A DNA stretch of 64,000 nucleotides, from assembly GCA_022729235.1 (NCBI GenBank), contig JALDAJ010000001.1, forward strand, positions 576,442-640,441. The letters run 5' to 3'. Below the pieces are notes generated by a model that did not search any database, was not told the DNA's origin, and worked only from the letters and a program-made list of their open reading frames with translations. Positions 31,640 through 40,125 of this stretch are shown piece by piece (the first letter of the stretch is position 1; each line of letters starts with the position of its first letter). The position numbers were made by a program, and so were the translations under genes. Source of the stretch: Candidatus Nanohalarchaeota archaeon. GTDB lineage: Archaea; Nanohalarchaeota; Nanosalinia; Nanosalinales; Nanosalinaceae.

Positions 31640-33559
31640 ATGTGCGGCATATCTGGCGGAGAAAACGCGGAAGAACTGTTACGGAATCTCGAACATAGGG
31701 GTGATTCCTCAAGTGTCAGGGAGGGAGAGATAGACCTAGGTCACGTTCTGCACTCGGTTGTTGGTAATGTTGAGCAGCCGCTGGAGGGAGAGGGTGTTCT
31801 CGCCGCGAACTGTGAGATCTACAACTGGGAAGGGCTCGCGAGACAGCTCGGAACGGATGCCGAGAACGATGCAGAACTCCTGCTTTCACTTCTTGACAGG
31901 GAAGGTCTCGACGCGCTGGAACTTCTTGACGGGGTCTACGCGTTCGCCTACTATAATAATGGAGAGCTCGTGCTCGCACGCGACCTACTTGGAGTAAAAC
32001 CTCTGTGGTACTCCCGCGAGCCGTTCGCTTTCGCCTCGGAGAAACAGGCGCTGGAGAAAGAAGGACTGGAGGCGAAGGAGCTGCATCCCCGACGGGTTCT
32101 GAAGTATGATACTGAGACAGACAGCATCGAGTTCGAGCAGAGAGAATTCTTCGAGATCCCGAAGAACTCAGAGAGAGATATCGATCAGGTAGCGGAGGAG
32201 GTCAAGGAGCTGTTCCTGAAAGCTGTTGAGAAGCGTGTTCCTGAAGGCGACCTCGCACTGCTGTTTTCGGGGGGCGTCGACTCGACCATGGTGGCTACTG
32301 CGTTACAGGAACTTGGAGAGGACTTCACGTGCTACACCGCGGGTATCCAGCACGGAAACGTTAACGCACCGAGGGATATGGAGTGGGCGGAAAAAGTCGC
32401 CGAAGATATGGGTCTTGAACTTGAGTCGTACGAGGCATCGCTTGCGGAGGTCGAGGAAACACTTCCTGAGGTAGTTGACTGGATATCTTCTACTAGCGTC
32501 GTAAAGACAGGGGTCGCGTTACCGTTTCACTACGCGCTACAGGGAGATGAGAAGGTCGTGATGAGCGGGCTGGGTTCCGAACAGCTCTATGCAGGTTATT
32601 CGCGTATGAAGGAGGGCTACCTGAACCAGGAATGCTTGTCCGGTCTCCGCTCACTCTTCCACCGCGACCTTTACAGGGATGACGTGGTGGCTATGAGGAA
32701 CGGTTATGAGCTGAGACTTCCGTTTTTAGATCATGATTTAATTGAGCATGCGTTGTCAATTCCGGGAGACCAGAAAGTTAGTGATGATTACAAAAAATAT
32801 GTGCTCAGGAAGGCAGCGGAAAAACTGGGTGTTCCCGAGGAAGTAGCTTGGCGTGGAAAAACTGCGGCGCAATACGGCAGTAACTTCGACAAGGCTATAG
32901 CTAGGCTGGCGAGGGATAACGGCTTCGACCACAAACAGGGGTACATCAACTCTTTCAGAGACCGACCTAACAATAAAATCGCAGCTCTCACTTCAGGCGG
33001 TAAGGATTCTAACGCCGCACTCTATAGGATAAACCGTAGGAACAACGAGATCGCGTGCCTGGTCAACCTGCAGTCTGAGAACAGGGACAGCTACATGTTC
33101 GATTCCAAAGAGATGAGCATAGTTGAAGAGCAGGCTGAACAGCTCGGCATACCGCTGATAGTCCAGGAAACAGAAGGTGAGAAGGAGAAAGAGTTAGGAG
33201 ATTTGAAGAAGGGATTACAGAGAGCGGTTGAAGAGTACGGTATTGAAGGAGTTGTTGCTGGCGCTATCGCTTCCACTTACCAGCGTGACCGCGTGGAAAA
33301 TGTCGCGGAAGAGCTAGGTCTTAAGGTATTTGCGCCGCTGTGGATGGAGGACCAGGAGCGCTATATGCGGTGGCTGGTAAGAGAGGGCTTCGAGGTCGAG
33401 ATCACTGAGGTCGCGGCTAGAGGTCTAGAGGAGCGCTGGATAGGTAAAGTACTGGATGAAGAGTCGGTAGAGGAGCTTATCGATCTATCGCAGGAGTACG
33501 GTTTCAATGTTGCCGGTGAAGGCGGTGAGTACGAGACACGGGTACTGGAGTTTCCCTAG
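31640..33559 (+). CDS. Asparagine-synthetase-like / Dph6-like (DUF71) fusion protein
   Basis: A 639-residue fusion. Residues 1-~175: class II glutaminase domain with catalytic Cys2 (MCGISGG). Residues ~190-430: AsnB synthetase domain with PP-loop LLFSGGVDSTM (SGGVDS at 210-215). Residues ~446-639: second PP-loop ATPase of the Dph6/DUF71 type, with LTSGGKDSNAALY (SGGKDS at 452-457) and the C-terminal GEGGEYETRVLEF. Dph6 amidates diphthine on EF-2 and needs ammonia, which the glutaminase could supply. The frame opens 24 codons earlier at another ATGTGCGG, but GGAG before 31640 and the Cys2 requirement favour 31640. Asn synthesis activity is uncertain: NGEIYN of AsnB is NCEIYN here. Confidence 0.85.
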   Translation: MCGISGGENAEELLRNLEHRGDSSSVREGEIDLGHVLHSVVGNVEQPLEGEGVLAANCEIYNWEGLARQLGTDAENDAELLLSLLDREGLDALELLDGVYAFAYYNNGELVLARDLLGVKPLWYSREPFAFASEKQALEKEGLEAKELHPRRVLKYDTETDSIEFEQREFFEIPKNSERDIDQVAEEVKELFLKAVEKRVPEGDLALLFSGGVDSTMVATALQELGEDFTCYTAGIQHGNVNAPRDMEWAEKVAEDMGLELESYEASLAEVEETLPEVVDWISSTSVVKTGVALPFHYALQGDEKVVMSGLGSEQLYAGYSRMKEGYLNQECLSGLRSLFHRDLYRDDVVAMRNGYELRLPFLDHDLIEHALSIPGDQKVSDDYKKYVLRKAAEKLGVPEEVAWRGKTAAQYGSNFDKAIARLARDNGFDHKQGYINSFRDRPNNKIAALTSGGKDSNAALYRINRRNNEIACLVNLQSENRDSYMFDSKEMSIVEEQAEQLGIPLIVQETEGEKEKELGDLKKGLQRAVEEYGIEGVVAGAIASTYQRDRVENVAEELGLKVFAPLWMEDQERYMRWLVREGFEVEITEVAARGLEERWIGKVLDEESVEELIDLSQEYGFNVAGEGGEYETRVLEFP

Positions 33560-33864
33560 TCTCTCTTCAGTTCCTCTGCTATCTGCTTAGTGCTGTTATT
33601 CAAGCAGTAGATATCTTTTGACCTAACAGTCGGTCTCTTTAGCTTAATCAAACCTATCTGTTCGGCAGTATTCAACCAAGATCGGAATACTTCTTCTGTA
33701 ACTCCGGGACCGACTTTCTCGTAGAGCTCTTGAGGCGTAAGTTCTTCGTTATGGAGCTGGATAAGGGTCTCATCTCTCCAGTTTCGCTCATTATCTCTGT
33801 TGAGGGTTTTATCGGAGCTCTTTTTCCGGTATAGAAAGTTCTTCAAGGTTCTGAGGGAGGACAT
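33556..33864 (-). CDS. Winged-helix-like protein, uncharacterised
   Basis: A 102-residue protein. A basic N-terminus (MSSLRTLKNFLYRKKSS) precedes a probable winged helix-turn-helix (LTPQELYEKVGPGVTEEVFR, then AEQIGLIKLKRPTVRSKDIY). It resembles the proteins at 33988-34371 and 35892-36359 in layout: short basic or amphipathic N-terminus, linker, then one winged helix with an aromatic final strand (YCL, YYSL, YYRI). The stop overlaps the end of the convergent fusion gene by four bases. Confidence 0.65.
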   Translation of the reverse strand: MSSLRTLKNFLYRKKSSDKTLNRDNERNWRDETLIQLHNEELTPQELYEKVGPGVTEEVFRSWLNTAEQIGLIKLKRPTVRSKDIYCLNNSTKQIAEELKRD

Positions 33865-33987
33865 AATAAATTCGGACGAGACCTAGGTGCTTTAAATCCT
33901 CTACAGAGAAAAGTATAGGTTCAGATGAATAGGAAAAAGGTAAAGCGTGTAAGTTGTGGAGTACGAGACATGGTGTAAGGTTTCTTC

Positions 33988-34371
33988 TCAAGAGTAAATA
34001 CTCTGCGTTTCGAGTACTTTTCTCAGGTCCCCGGGCAAAGAATAGTATACATCGATGTCAGGGTTTTTGCCTGTTTTTTGTTTCTCCAGGTAGTCTAACT
34101 TTTCTTCCCTGTTAAGCCGGCTTCTGAAATGGTTCATACTTGGAGAGTCTCTATCCCCGATAGTTTCGTTATATAGCTCTTTTGCTTCGGTTTCTCCATT
34201 TTCGTAAAGGTGATCTATAACCTCTCGGAGCCAGCCCCCTTCTACGTGCTCAAGATACGCTATCAGTTCTTCCTCCCGTGGATTTTCTTCTTTATTCTCG
34301 CTTTCCGCGTCTGGTTTTCCACTGTTTTCTCCGTTTAGCAAATGTTTTACTTTCCTAAAACCTTCTAACAT
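33988..34371 (-). CDS. Winged-helix-like protein, uncharacterised
   Basis: A 127-residue protein, N-terminus MLEGFRKVKHLLNGEN, then a charged linker and a winged-helix-like region (EEELIAYLEHVEGGWLREVI, ...HFRSRLNREEKLDYLEKQ, ...DIDVYYSLPGDLRKVL). Similar layout to 33556-33864. Possibly DNA-binding regulators or small adaptors of the neighbouring TIP49-like ATPase; that link is inference from proximity only. Confidence 0.65.
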   Translation of the reverse strand: MLEGFRKVKHLLNGENSGKPDAESENKEENPREEELIAYLEHVEGGWLREVIDHLYENGETEAKELYNETIGDRDSPSMNHFRSRLNREEKLDYLEKQKTGKNPDIDVYYSLPGDLRKVLETQSIYS

Positions 34372-34440
34372 GAGGAAGAGATTCTATTAACGGTTTAAAC
34401 CTACTATTACAGCCTTCTGTAAGAAGAGATGTAAAGAAGG

Positions 34441-35799
34441 TCAGGACAGCATCCTGTCCTGGTACTCTTCTAGATGCTTCGAGGACTGGTTAACGTCTAT
34501 GAAGTGTTCTCTTGCCTTCTCAACGTGTTCTTTTGTAATTACTTCTTCACCTTGTTGCTCGGCTATGTCGTTTGCCGGTGCGATGAGGTGTGATGCGTAC
34601 CTGAGGGAGGATTCGTCGCCGATCTCTGCTAATGCGTCAAGCGCTTCATCTTCAAACTCTATGTCCTCGTTCTCAGCTCTGATCTCTACGATCTCCCTGA
34701 TTTCCTCTTCCCTGTATGGTTCTGTCTCAATGATCAGTAATCGGTCAAGTAGGTCGAGCGGTAGTCCGTGAGGTGATTCTATGTCTGTGCCTCTGATCTT
34801 GGTCTCTCCGCGGTTGGAAGCCATTACGATGATAGGTGAGAACTCGCGCTCCATCGCCCGGTTCAGGAATGATAGTGCCTCGATGTCCAGCATGTGGACT
34901 TCGTCGATGAAGAGTACTCCTGGCATTAGTTCTCCTTTTCCTTTCTCGATCATTTCCTTGACTTGTTCGTTGACCGCGTTCCTGATATCTTCATCGATTC
35001 CTGAGTCTCCTGCACCCAACATAGCTGCGAGTCCGCCACCACTTCTCTGGGCATTAACTTTGTCCATGTGGTGGAGAGTTAGGGTGTGGGTGAACTCTTT
35101 TTCCTGCTGCACGTGTCCAGTGGGTGTTGGAACTAGGTCTGCAACTGAGGCGTCTGCGGTGTCCTCCCAGTCTTCTTTCGCTTTACCAAGTCTCTGCACT
35201 TGACCTGATTCGGAGTCGATCCTGATAACGTCGCCCCTTGTGATGTTCTCCTGCTGTAGCTGTTGCGCCACTCTCCTACCAAGCCTCAGGTTGCGTGAGT
35301 CGTCCTGTGTCTCCAGGGTTACGGAGGCTTCCATGGCTCCTCCCTGAGCCATCGGGTTCATGCCCTGTCCCTGTTCGATATCGATGTCCACGACCTTACC
35401 TTCGTAGACTTCACGTTCTTCCTGTATCTTCACTCCTAGCGCACGCCGGAACTTCTCTTTTAGCACCTCGTTCTTGTCCTTGTCAGCGGAGAATATCTCG
35501 GAACCGGTCAGCTGGACGAAGGGGATGTCCTGCCCGAGTTCGTTCGCCATTCCAACTGCTAGAGCCGTTTTACCGGTTCCTGGAGGTCCTGAGAACAGGA
35601 CTGCACGACCCGCCAGTTTTCCCTTCTTCGCGAGGTTGACCACGTGTCCTGTGGATTCCCTCGCCTTCTGCTGACCGACCAGTCCGTCACCGGTTTTAGA
35701 TGCTTCACCGTTTTCATCGATTCCCAGACCCCTGATATGAGAGTGAGAACCGATTCTTTCGAAATCAACTTCTTCTGATACCTCTTCTATCTGAACCAT
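34441..35799 (-). CDS. TIP49/RuvB-like AAA+ ATPase
   Basis: Archaeal homologue of eukaryotic RuvBL1/2 (TBP-interacting protein 49), a hexameric AAA+ ATPase of chromatin-remodelling and snoRNP-assembly complexes in eukaryotes; the archaeal role is unclear. It has 452 residues. Walker A GPPGTGKTA at residues 71-79; an inserted OB-like domain II (about 125-245, with VTLETQDDSRNLRLGRRVAQ); Walker B VLFIDEVHMLDIEALSFLNR; sensor MASNRGETKIRGT; and arginine-containing SSLRYASHLI. Length matches the family. Winged-helix genes lie on both sides. Confidence 0.95.
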   Translation of the reverse strand: MVQIEEVSEEVDFERIGSHSHIRGLGIDENGEASKTGDGLVGQQKARESTGHVVNLAKKGKLAGRAVLFSGPPGTGKTALAVGMANELGQDIPFVQLTGSEIFSADKDKNEVLKEKFRRALGVKIQEEREVYEGKVVDIDIEQGQGMNPMAQGGAMEASVTLETQDDSRNLRLGRRVAQQLQQENITRGDVIRIDSESGQVQRLGKAKEDWEDTADASVADLVPTPTGHVQQEKEFTHTLTLHHMDKVNAQRSGGGLAAMLGAGDSGIDEDIRNAVNEQVKEMIEKGKGELMPGVLFIDEVHMLDIEALSFLNRAMEREFSPIIVMASNRGETKIRGTDIESPHGLPLDLLDRLLIIETEPYREEEIREIVEIRAENEDIEFEDEALDALAEIGDESSLRYASHLIAPANDIAEQQGEEVITKEHVEKAREHFIDVNQSSKHLEEYQDRMLS

Positions 35800-35891
35800 T
35801 TTGTATCGCCTCGAATTCGGAAGATAGAATTTAGATTTAAATATAGGATGGAATACGGAGTTGTATCGACAACGAAGTCTAGGAGGGATGT

Positions 35892-36359
35892 TTATCCTTC
35901 TCCGGGACGCCTATCATATTTTTCTAGACTGTCATCAGGAGGGAGGTATTCATCAAAATCTTCTAGCCTGACTTCTACCATGTCCCAGCGGTCTTCATCG
36001 CTCTCAATATCCTCTTCAAACACGGTCTCTCCAAAACCGGTTATTCGGTAATACTTTGCTGTAAAGTTTCCTCTTGTTGATTCAGCGAGACCTTTATTTT
36101 CGAGTCTCTTGAAAACAAGACTGTAAGAGCTTTCCGATTGATCTGTTAACCTGTCTAGTTCAGGCGACATGTGTAGTGGTCTTCTCTTTTCTGAACCTGC
36201 TGGAGGGCTGTTCTCGTGTTTTTCAAGGTAGTATAGAAACGCGAGAGCGTTATGGGCAACTGGCTTCTCTCCTAGATAGGTTAAAGCCTCCTCTAAAAGG
36301 TCTTCATTGTTCTCTTCGGGCTCCAGAAAGTGTCTTAAGTAACTCTTGATTCCGAACAT
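35892..36359 (-). CDS. Winged-helix-like protein, uncharacterised
   Basis: A 155-residue protein with N-terminus MFGIKSYLRHFLEPEENN, a helical region (ALTYLGEKPVAHNALAFLYY) and a winged helix-turn-helix (LDRLTDQSESSYSLVFKRLE, KGLAESTRGNFTAKYYRITG), then a long acidic tail. It lies directly upstream of the TIP49-like gene on the same strand. Third member of a local group with 33556-33864 and 33988-34371, judged by layout, not alignment. Confidence 0.65.
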   Translation of the reverse strand: MFGIKSYLRHFLEPEENNEDLLEEALTYLGEKPVAHNALAFLYYLEKHENSPPAGSEKRRPLHMSPELDRLTDQSESSYSLVFKRLENKGLAESTRGNFTAKYYRITGFGETVFEEDIESDEDRWDMVEVRLEDFDEYLPPDDSLEKYDRRPGEG

Positions 36360-36470
36360 AGGATGTTCTAAAGCTCTTCAGATAAAAGCAAAACTGGGAT
36401 TCGGTGGATGAAAGGATGTGTCTGGCAGGATTTGAAGTCGAAAACAAGTGTAGAACTTTTTAAGTCGTTA

Positions 36471-36827
36471 TCAGAACCGGATGCTTTTCCTGAGTCCTGC
36501 CTTTGCGGGGTCAGGTTCTACTAGCTGGTAGGCGTGGTCCTGGATTTCGGCGAATTTTCCGCACTGCGGACATCGCTGGTACCCGGAGTGGTCGCCTCCA
36601 ACTGTTTGCTGGTGACCGCAGCTCCCACAGGACATCAGTGTTTTTAGGTGTTCTACGTCAAGGTCGATGCGTTCCAGTATGGTGCCGCGGGCGAAGTGGT
36701 TGAAAAGTGATTCAAAGGTATCGGGGTCGCACAGGTTCTGGTTGATTCTAACTCTAGCTGATCCGTTGGTAGAAATGCGGGAGAGATCCTGCATGACTCC
36801 GATTACCACGTCGCCTACTTTGTCCAT
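36471..36827 (-). CDS. HypA-like zinc-ribbon protein without the nickel-binding N-terminus
   Basis: A 118-residue protein with a zinc ribbon CGSCGHQQ...CPQCGKF (two CxxC pairs, residues ~70-93) preceded by an alpha/beta part (ISTNGSARVRINQNLCDPDT, FNHFARGTILERIDLDVE), the order seen in HypA/HybF nickel chaperones. The HypA N-terminal MHE nickel ligand is absent: the protein starts MDKVGDVV. No hydrogenase or urease genes are visible. It could be a HypA-fold protein with another role. A TATA-like box lies near 36880. Confidence 0.55.
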   Translation of the reverse strand: MDKVGDVVIGVMQDLSRISTNGSARVRINQNLCDPDTFESLFNHFARGTILERIDLDVEHLKTLMSCGSCGHQQTVGGDHSGYQRCPQCGKFAEIQDHAYQLVEPDPAKAGLRKSIRF

Positions 36828-36931
36828 TAACTAACCCTCTTGGTATTCCCTTTCCCCCTAAGGATGCACTTCCTCACAACCTTTATTTAAGTTAACGGCT
36901 CCGGATATCGACGCCGGTTCTCCCGCTTTTT

Positions 36932-37357
36932 TTACGGCAGGACTGGTTCGAGGTATTCCCTGTTTTTCTTGATATACATCGCCGCGATTGATACCGTGAT
37001 TATGGCGGAATTTGCTTCAAGGCTGTATGCGGACACCAGTGAAAGAGAGAACTGATGTCCTAGAGGGAAGAGTAATGGGATGCTGGAGTATGTGAGAATG
37101 TCAAGGAACAGGTGCGAGCTATAGCCCAGGAAGCAGCTCTCAGCTGATACTCTATCTTCTGTATAGGTGTATACTAGTAGGGTGAAAACAGATGCGGCGA
37201 ATATAGAATGCATTATACCGTGGTATGTAAACGGGTAAGTGTGGTTGAGGAGGAAGTCAAAACTCGGGACTAGAGCAAAAATTACTGCTGTAACAAGTCT
37301 TTTATCAAGTATGTAGGCTAGAGACAGGGCGAAAACGGCATATGTTAAAGATATCAT
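36932..37357 (-). CDS. YdjM/DUF457-type membrane metal-dependent hydrolase
   Basis: A 141-residue membrane protein with about four hydrophobic segments and the conserved polar motifs of the family: YHGIMHSIFA (two His near residues 45-49) and GYSSHLFLDILT (His and Asp), followed by PLLFP. These His/Asp residues probably bind a metal at the membrane face. Substrate is unknown for the family. It follows the ROK kinase gene by four bases. Confidence 0.75.
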   Translation of the reverse strand: MISLTYAVFALSLAYILDKRLVTAVIFALVPSFDFLLNHTYPFTYHGIMHSIFAASVFTLLVYTYTEDRVSAESCFLGYSSHLFLDILTYSSIPLLFPLGHQFSLSLVSAYSLEANSAIITVSIAAMYIKKNREYLEPVLP

Positions 37358-37360
37358 GGT

Positions 37361-38425
37361 CTAAAAAGTATAGGTGCCGGGTAATTCAAATATATCCTCC
37401 ATGCCTCTTCTTTCCTGTTCGCGCCTTATTCTAGCAAGTTCTGCTGCGCCGTATACACCCGTATCATACTCATTTTTGGCTGTCTTTATCTCTGGTATGA
37501 AGAGGGCGTAACCTCCGAGGTGCTCTTTTGCGAGGTCAAGAAGATATGGTTGTTCTAGGATGACGGTTCCTCCTGTGGTCAGAAGATTTTCTTCTTCATC
37601 GTTTTCCAGAAATAAGTTTATCATGTTTCCGTAGCCGGAGGCATTTATATGTGAAAGCACATCTTCAGTGAATTCTTCCACTACTGGCTCTCCCTGATGG
37701 TAATGTTCAAAGATGTTGGCCGTGGTGAATTCTCCATCTATCACATATTCTGGATCTTTGTCTTTGTGTTCACAGTATTTCCGGAAGAATGGCGGTATAT
37801 TTTGGCCCGATGCGTAGGCCTCCCAGACGTTTCTCTTATCAAAGGTCTCCATACGGAGGCCTATTTGGGGGTTAACCTGACAATAGCCTAGCTCTGCGCC
37901 GCTAGATATTCTATTTCCCTTTATGACTCCGCCGCCGATACCCGTTCCGTGAACAACGTGAACTAGGTTATCGTAATTTCCTTCTTTCCCGTGTCCATGG
38001 GATATTTCACCTATGGCTGCGGTAATGCCGTCGTTCTCAAGGAAGAGAGGGACTCCATCAACTTCTTTTTCAAGTTCGAGGTCAGGGCTATTCGCTGCTG
38101 TCTCAACTGTCCTGTTTTCCCGGGCTTCCTGGTTTAGCGGTCCGGGGCAGCCAATGCCTATGCCAGAGAGCTGGTCAGGACCTATATCTTTCTCCTGTGA
38201 ATATTTCCTAAACGCACTCACTACTGAATCTGATGCTGACTCTGGGCCTGCTACTAATTCTTCTGTGAGATATTCTCGCGAATCCGGGACAAGTTCTCCT
38301 TTAGGTCTCAGGATCCCGAATCTACATGTAGTCCCGCCGAAGTCGATTCCTCCAAAAAAGTAGCCCTCTGCTTCTGAAGGAGGAGAACCGCGTTTCTGGT
38401 TTGTTGTGGTAGAGCTGACTCTCAT
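37361..38425 (-). CDS. ROK-family sugar kinase (glucokinase-like)
   Basis: Predicted cytoplasmic ATP-dependent hexokinase, 354 residues. The phosphate-binding loop is GGIDFGGTTCRFGI near residues 25-38; GIGIGCPGPLN, the catalytic Asp in LFLENDGITAAIGE and HGTGIGGGVI follow the ROK pattern. The usual GExGH and the CxCGxxGCxE zinc motif are not seen: the corresponding segment reads SSGAELGYCQVNP. So it is a divergent, zinc-free ROK protein, and substrate assignment is uncertain. About 25 residues precede the first strand. Confidence 0.8.
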   Translation of the reverse strand: MRVSSTTTNQKRGSPPSEAEGYFFGGIDFGGTTCRFGILRPKGELVPDSREYLTEELVAGPESASDSVVSAFRKYSQEKDIGPDQLSGIGIGCPGPLNQEARENRTVETAANSPDLELEKEVDGVPLFLENDGITAAIGEISHGHGKEGNYDNLVHVVHGTGIGGGVIKGNRISSGAELGYCQVNPQIGLRMETFDKRNVWEAYASGQNIPPFFRKYCEHKDKDPEYVIDGEFTTANIFEHYHQGEPVVEEFTEDVLSHINASGYGNMINLFLENDEEENLLTTGGTVILEQPYLLDLAKEHLGGYALFIPEIKTAKNEYDTGVYGAAELARIRREQERRGMEDIFELPGTYTF

Positions 38426-38556
38426 TTAACCTCATTAACAGATGTGTCGAGGAGCATATTTCAACAAATATGTGATGTAGGACATGTATCTAGTCTTTTC
38501 AGTAATTTCTATACCATGTAGAGAAAAGCGGACAGCGCTGAAAGACTAATTTGAGA

Positions 38557-38631
38557 TAGCGGGGCGTGGATTTGAACCACGGGCCTCCGGGTTATGAGCC
38601 CGACGAGCACTCCTGGCTGCTCTACCCCGCT
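38557..38631 (-). tRNA. Initiator tRNA-Met (CAU)
   Basis: A 75-base tRNA with acceptor stem AGCGGGG/CCCCGCT and discriminator A. Anticodon loop CTCATAA with stem TCGGG/CCCGG. The A1-U72 first pair and the run of three G-C pairs next to the anticodon loop are initiator features. T arm CGTGG/CCACG, loop TTCAAAT. D stem GAGC/GCTC. CCA not encoded, no intron. Confidence 0.93.
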
Positions 38632-38720
38632 AAGCTAGTATAGTTTGAAGGGTATGTCAGTTTTTTAAACCATCTTGATTCGGGCATAAGGATATTATTA
38701 TCAATGGTTGATTCTAAGGT

Positions 38721-39380
38721 ATGAAGGTTCTAGGAGTTGACGAGGCAGGTAGAGGTCCGGCGATAGGTTCGATGTTCGTCGGGGGTTTTCTTGTGGAGGA
38801 AGAAGATATAGAGAGGTTGGAAGAGCTCGGTGTCAAGGATTCGAAGAAGCTCTCTGACAGGAAAAGAGAGTCGATTCGCGAAGAATTGGGTGACGTTGGC
38901 GACTTCTCTATGCGAGAGGTTACTGCCTCGGAGATTGATGAGCTCCGCGAGGTTATGAACCTGAACGAGATAGAGATCAAGGCGTTCGTCGATGTCATAT
39001 CCAGAACAGATCCAGACAAGGTGATAGTTGATCTTCCGGAGCCGGATGGAGACCGTTTCATCAGGAAACTGAAGTCGGAACTACCTTCGGACTTTCAAGA
39101 CGTGGAGTTCGTGGCGGAGCACGGCGCGGACGACGAGTATCCTGTGGTTTCAGCCGCGTCGATAGTGGCGAAGAGCGCCCGGGAGGAGCACGTTGAGGAA
39201 CTGAAGCAGAAGTATGGCTTCGACTTCAAGTCAGGTTACGCGCACGACGAGGAGGTCTCGCAATTTCTGAGAAAGTACCTGGAAGAGTTTGGAGAACTAC
39301 CTCCAGAAGCAAGAGAGTCCTGGAAGACCTGTCAGCGCATAGTCAAGGAGTCAGAGCAGAGGGATCTGGATGAGTTCTGA
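38721..39380 (+). CDS. rnhB: Ribonuclease HII
   Basis: Cleaves RNA in RNA-DNA hybrids and at single ribonucleotides in DNA. The 219 residues start MKVLGVDEAGRGPAIG with catalytic Asp7-Glu8. LEELGVKDSKKLSDRKRE, the central VIVDLPEPDGD and EHGADDEYPVVSAASIVAKS are conserved, with the remaining active-site Asp residues. A TATA-like element near 38686-38698 is about 27 bases upstream of the ATG, so the transcript is probably leaderless. Confidence 0.96.
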   Translation: MKVLGVDEAGRGPAIGSMFVGGFLVEEEDIERLEELGVKDSKKLSDRKRESIREELGDVGDFSMREVTASEIDELREVMNLNEIEIKAFVDVISRTDPDKVIVDLPEPDGDRFIRKLKSELPSDFQDVEFVAEHGADDEYPVVSAASIVAKSAREEHVEELKQKYGFDFKSGYAHDEEVSQFLRKYLEEFGELPPEARESWKTCQRIVKESEQRDLDEF

Positions 39381-39421
39381 GAGGCTCACAAATATATATT
39401 TTATTACTAGTAAATAGTTAC

Positions 39422-40090
39422 ATGTCTCAGGTCGTCGAGAAAGGTAACTTATGCTCCCAGCTTGAACCACGGGAGACTACTGTAGAGGAGTTGTTCGAGT
39501 CTATACAGGATGATCCTGTGGCGAGTGAGAGGGACTTTGTCGAGCTGTTTTACGACCGTAGTTATTCACCTCCCGAAGAAGGTATTCTTGATGAGAAGGG
39601 TTATGACTTTGATGATAATGAAAAAGTGGTATATATCTCTCCAGAACACGTTTCAGAAGGGGTAGGTAAGAGTCCAATGGCGATACTCACCTTCCTGAGA
39701 GATAGGGAGCCTGTGCCGTATACCCCGAAGTGGTTCGGTTACAGTCGTGTTGACACAGAAAAGGACGATGAGGAACTATCCGCAGACTATCACGCGGCAT
39801 GTAGAGGAAAGAAATACGGTCCACTGGTACCTCTTGCAGGACTGTCGCTTGCGGGCGGACCTTCCGAAAGCGCGGTCTTCTATGAACTCCTGAACACGGA
39901 ACTGATCAGGAAGACCATGCTTGGAATAGGCGCACTGGTTGCCGTTGGAGGTATCATAGGGTGGCGGTATGAATCTGGGCGTTGCGATGCACTGGAGCCG
40001 GAGATGTACAAGAGGAGAGCCGAAGAACTTGTCAACCGCTTCGGAGACTACGGGATAGATGAACGGGAACTTAGCCTGGACGAGTTCTAG
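39422..40090 (+). CDS. Uncharacterised protein with one membrane segment
   Basis: A 222-residue protein: a soluble acidic region (1-155) with VVYISPEHVSEGVGKSPMAIL and a charged stretch, a single hydrophobic segment near residues 167-182 (TMLGIGALVAVGGIIGW), and an acidic C-terminus. No family recognised. A strong TATA sequence (AAATATATATTTTATT) about 25 bases upstream of the ATG indicates a leaderless transcript. Confidence 0.65.
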   Translation: MSQVVEKGNLCSQLEPRETTVEELFESIQDDPVASERDFVELFYDRSYSPPEEGILDEKGYDFDDNEKVVYISPEHVSEGVGKSPMAILTFLRDREPVPYTPKWFGYSRVDTEKDDEELSADYHAACRGKKYGPLVPLAGLSLAGGPSESAVFYELLNTELIRKTMLGIGALVAVGGIIGWRYESGRCDALEPEMYKRRAEELVNRFGDYGIDERELSLDEF

Positions 40091-40125
40091 CCAAGTTTAA
40101 AAGCTTCATACTGCTTTCTCTTGAT

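Noticed and set aside
33809-33991. Sixty-residue frame between the two winged-helix genes
   Set aside because: It overlaps 33556-33864, lacks a binding site or promoter, and its composition (hydrophobic and Leu-rich, not acidic) is unlike real genes here.
36418-36440. tRNA 3'-end-like fragment (TGGCAGGATTTGAA)
   Set aside because: It resembles a T arm and acceptor 3' half, but no matching 5' half, anticodon arm or flanking repeat was found; too short to call.
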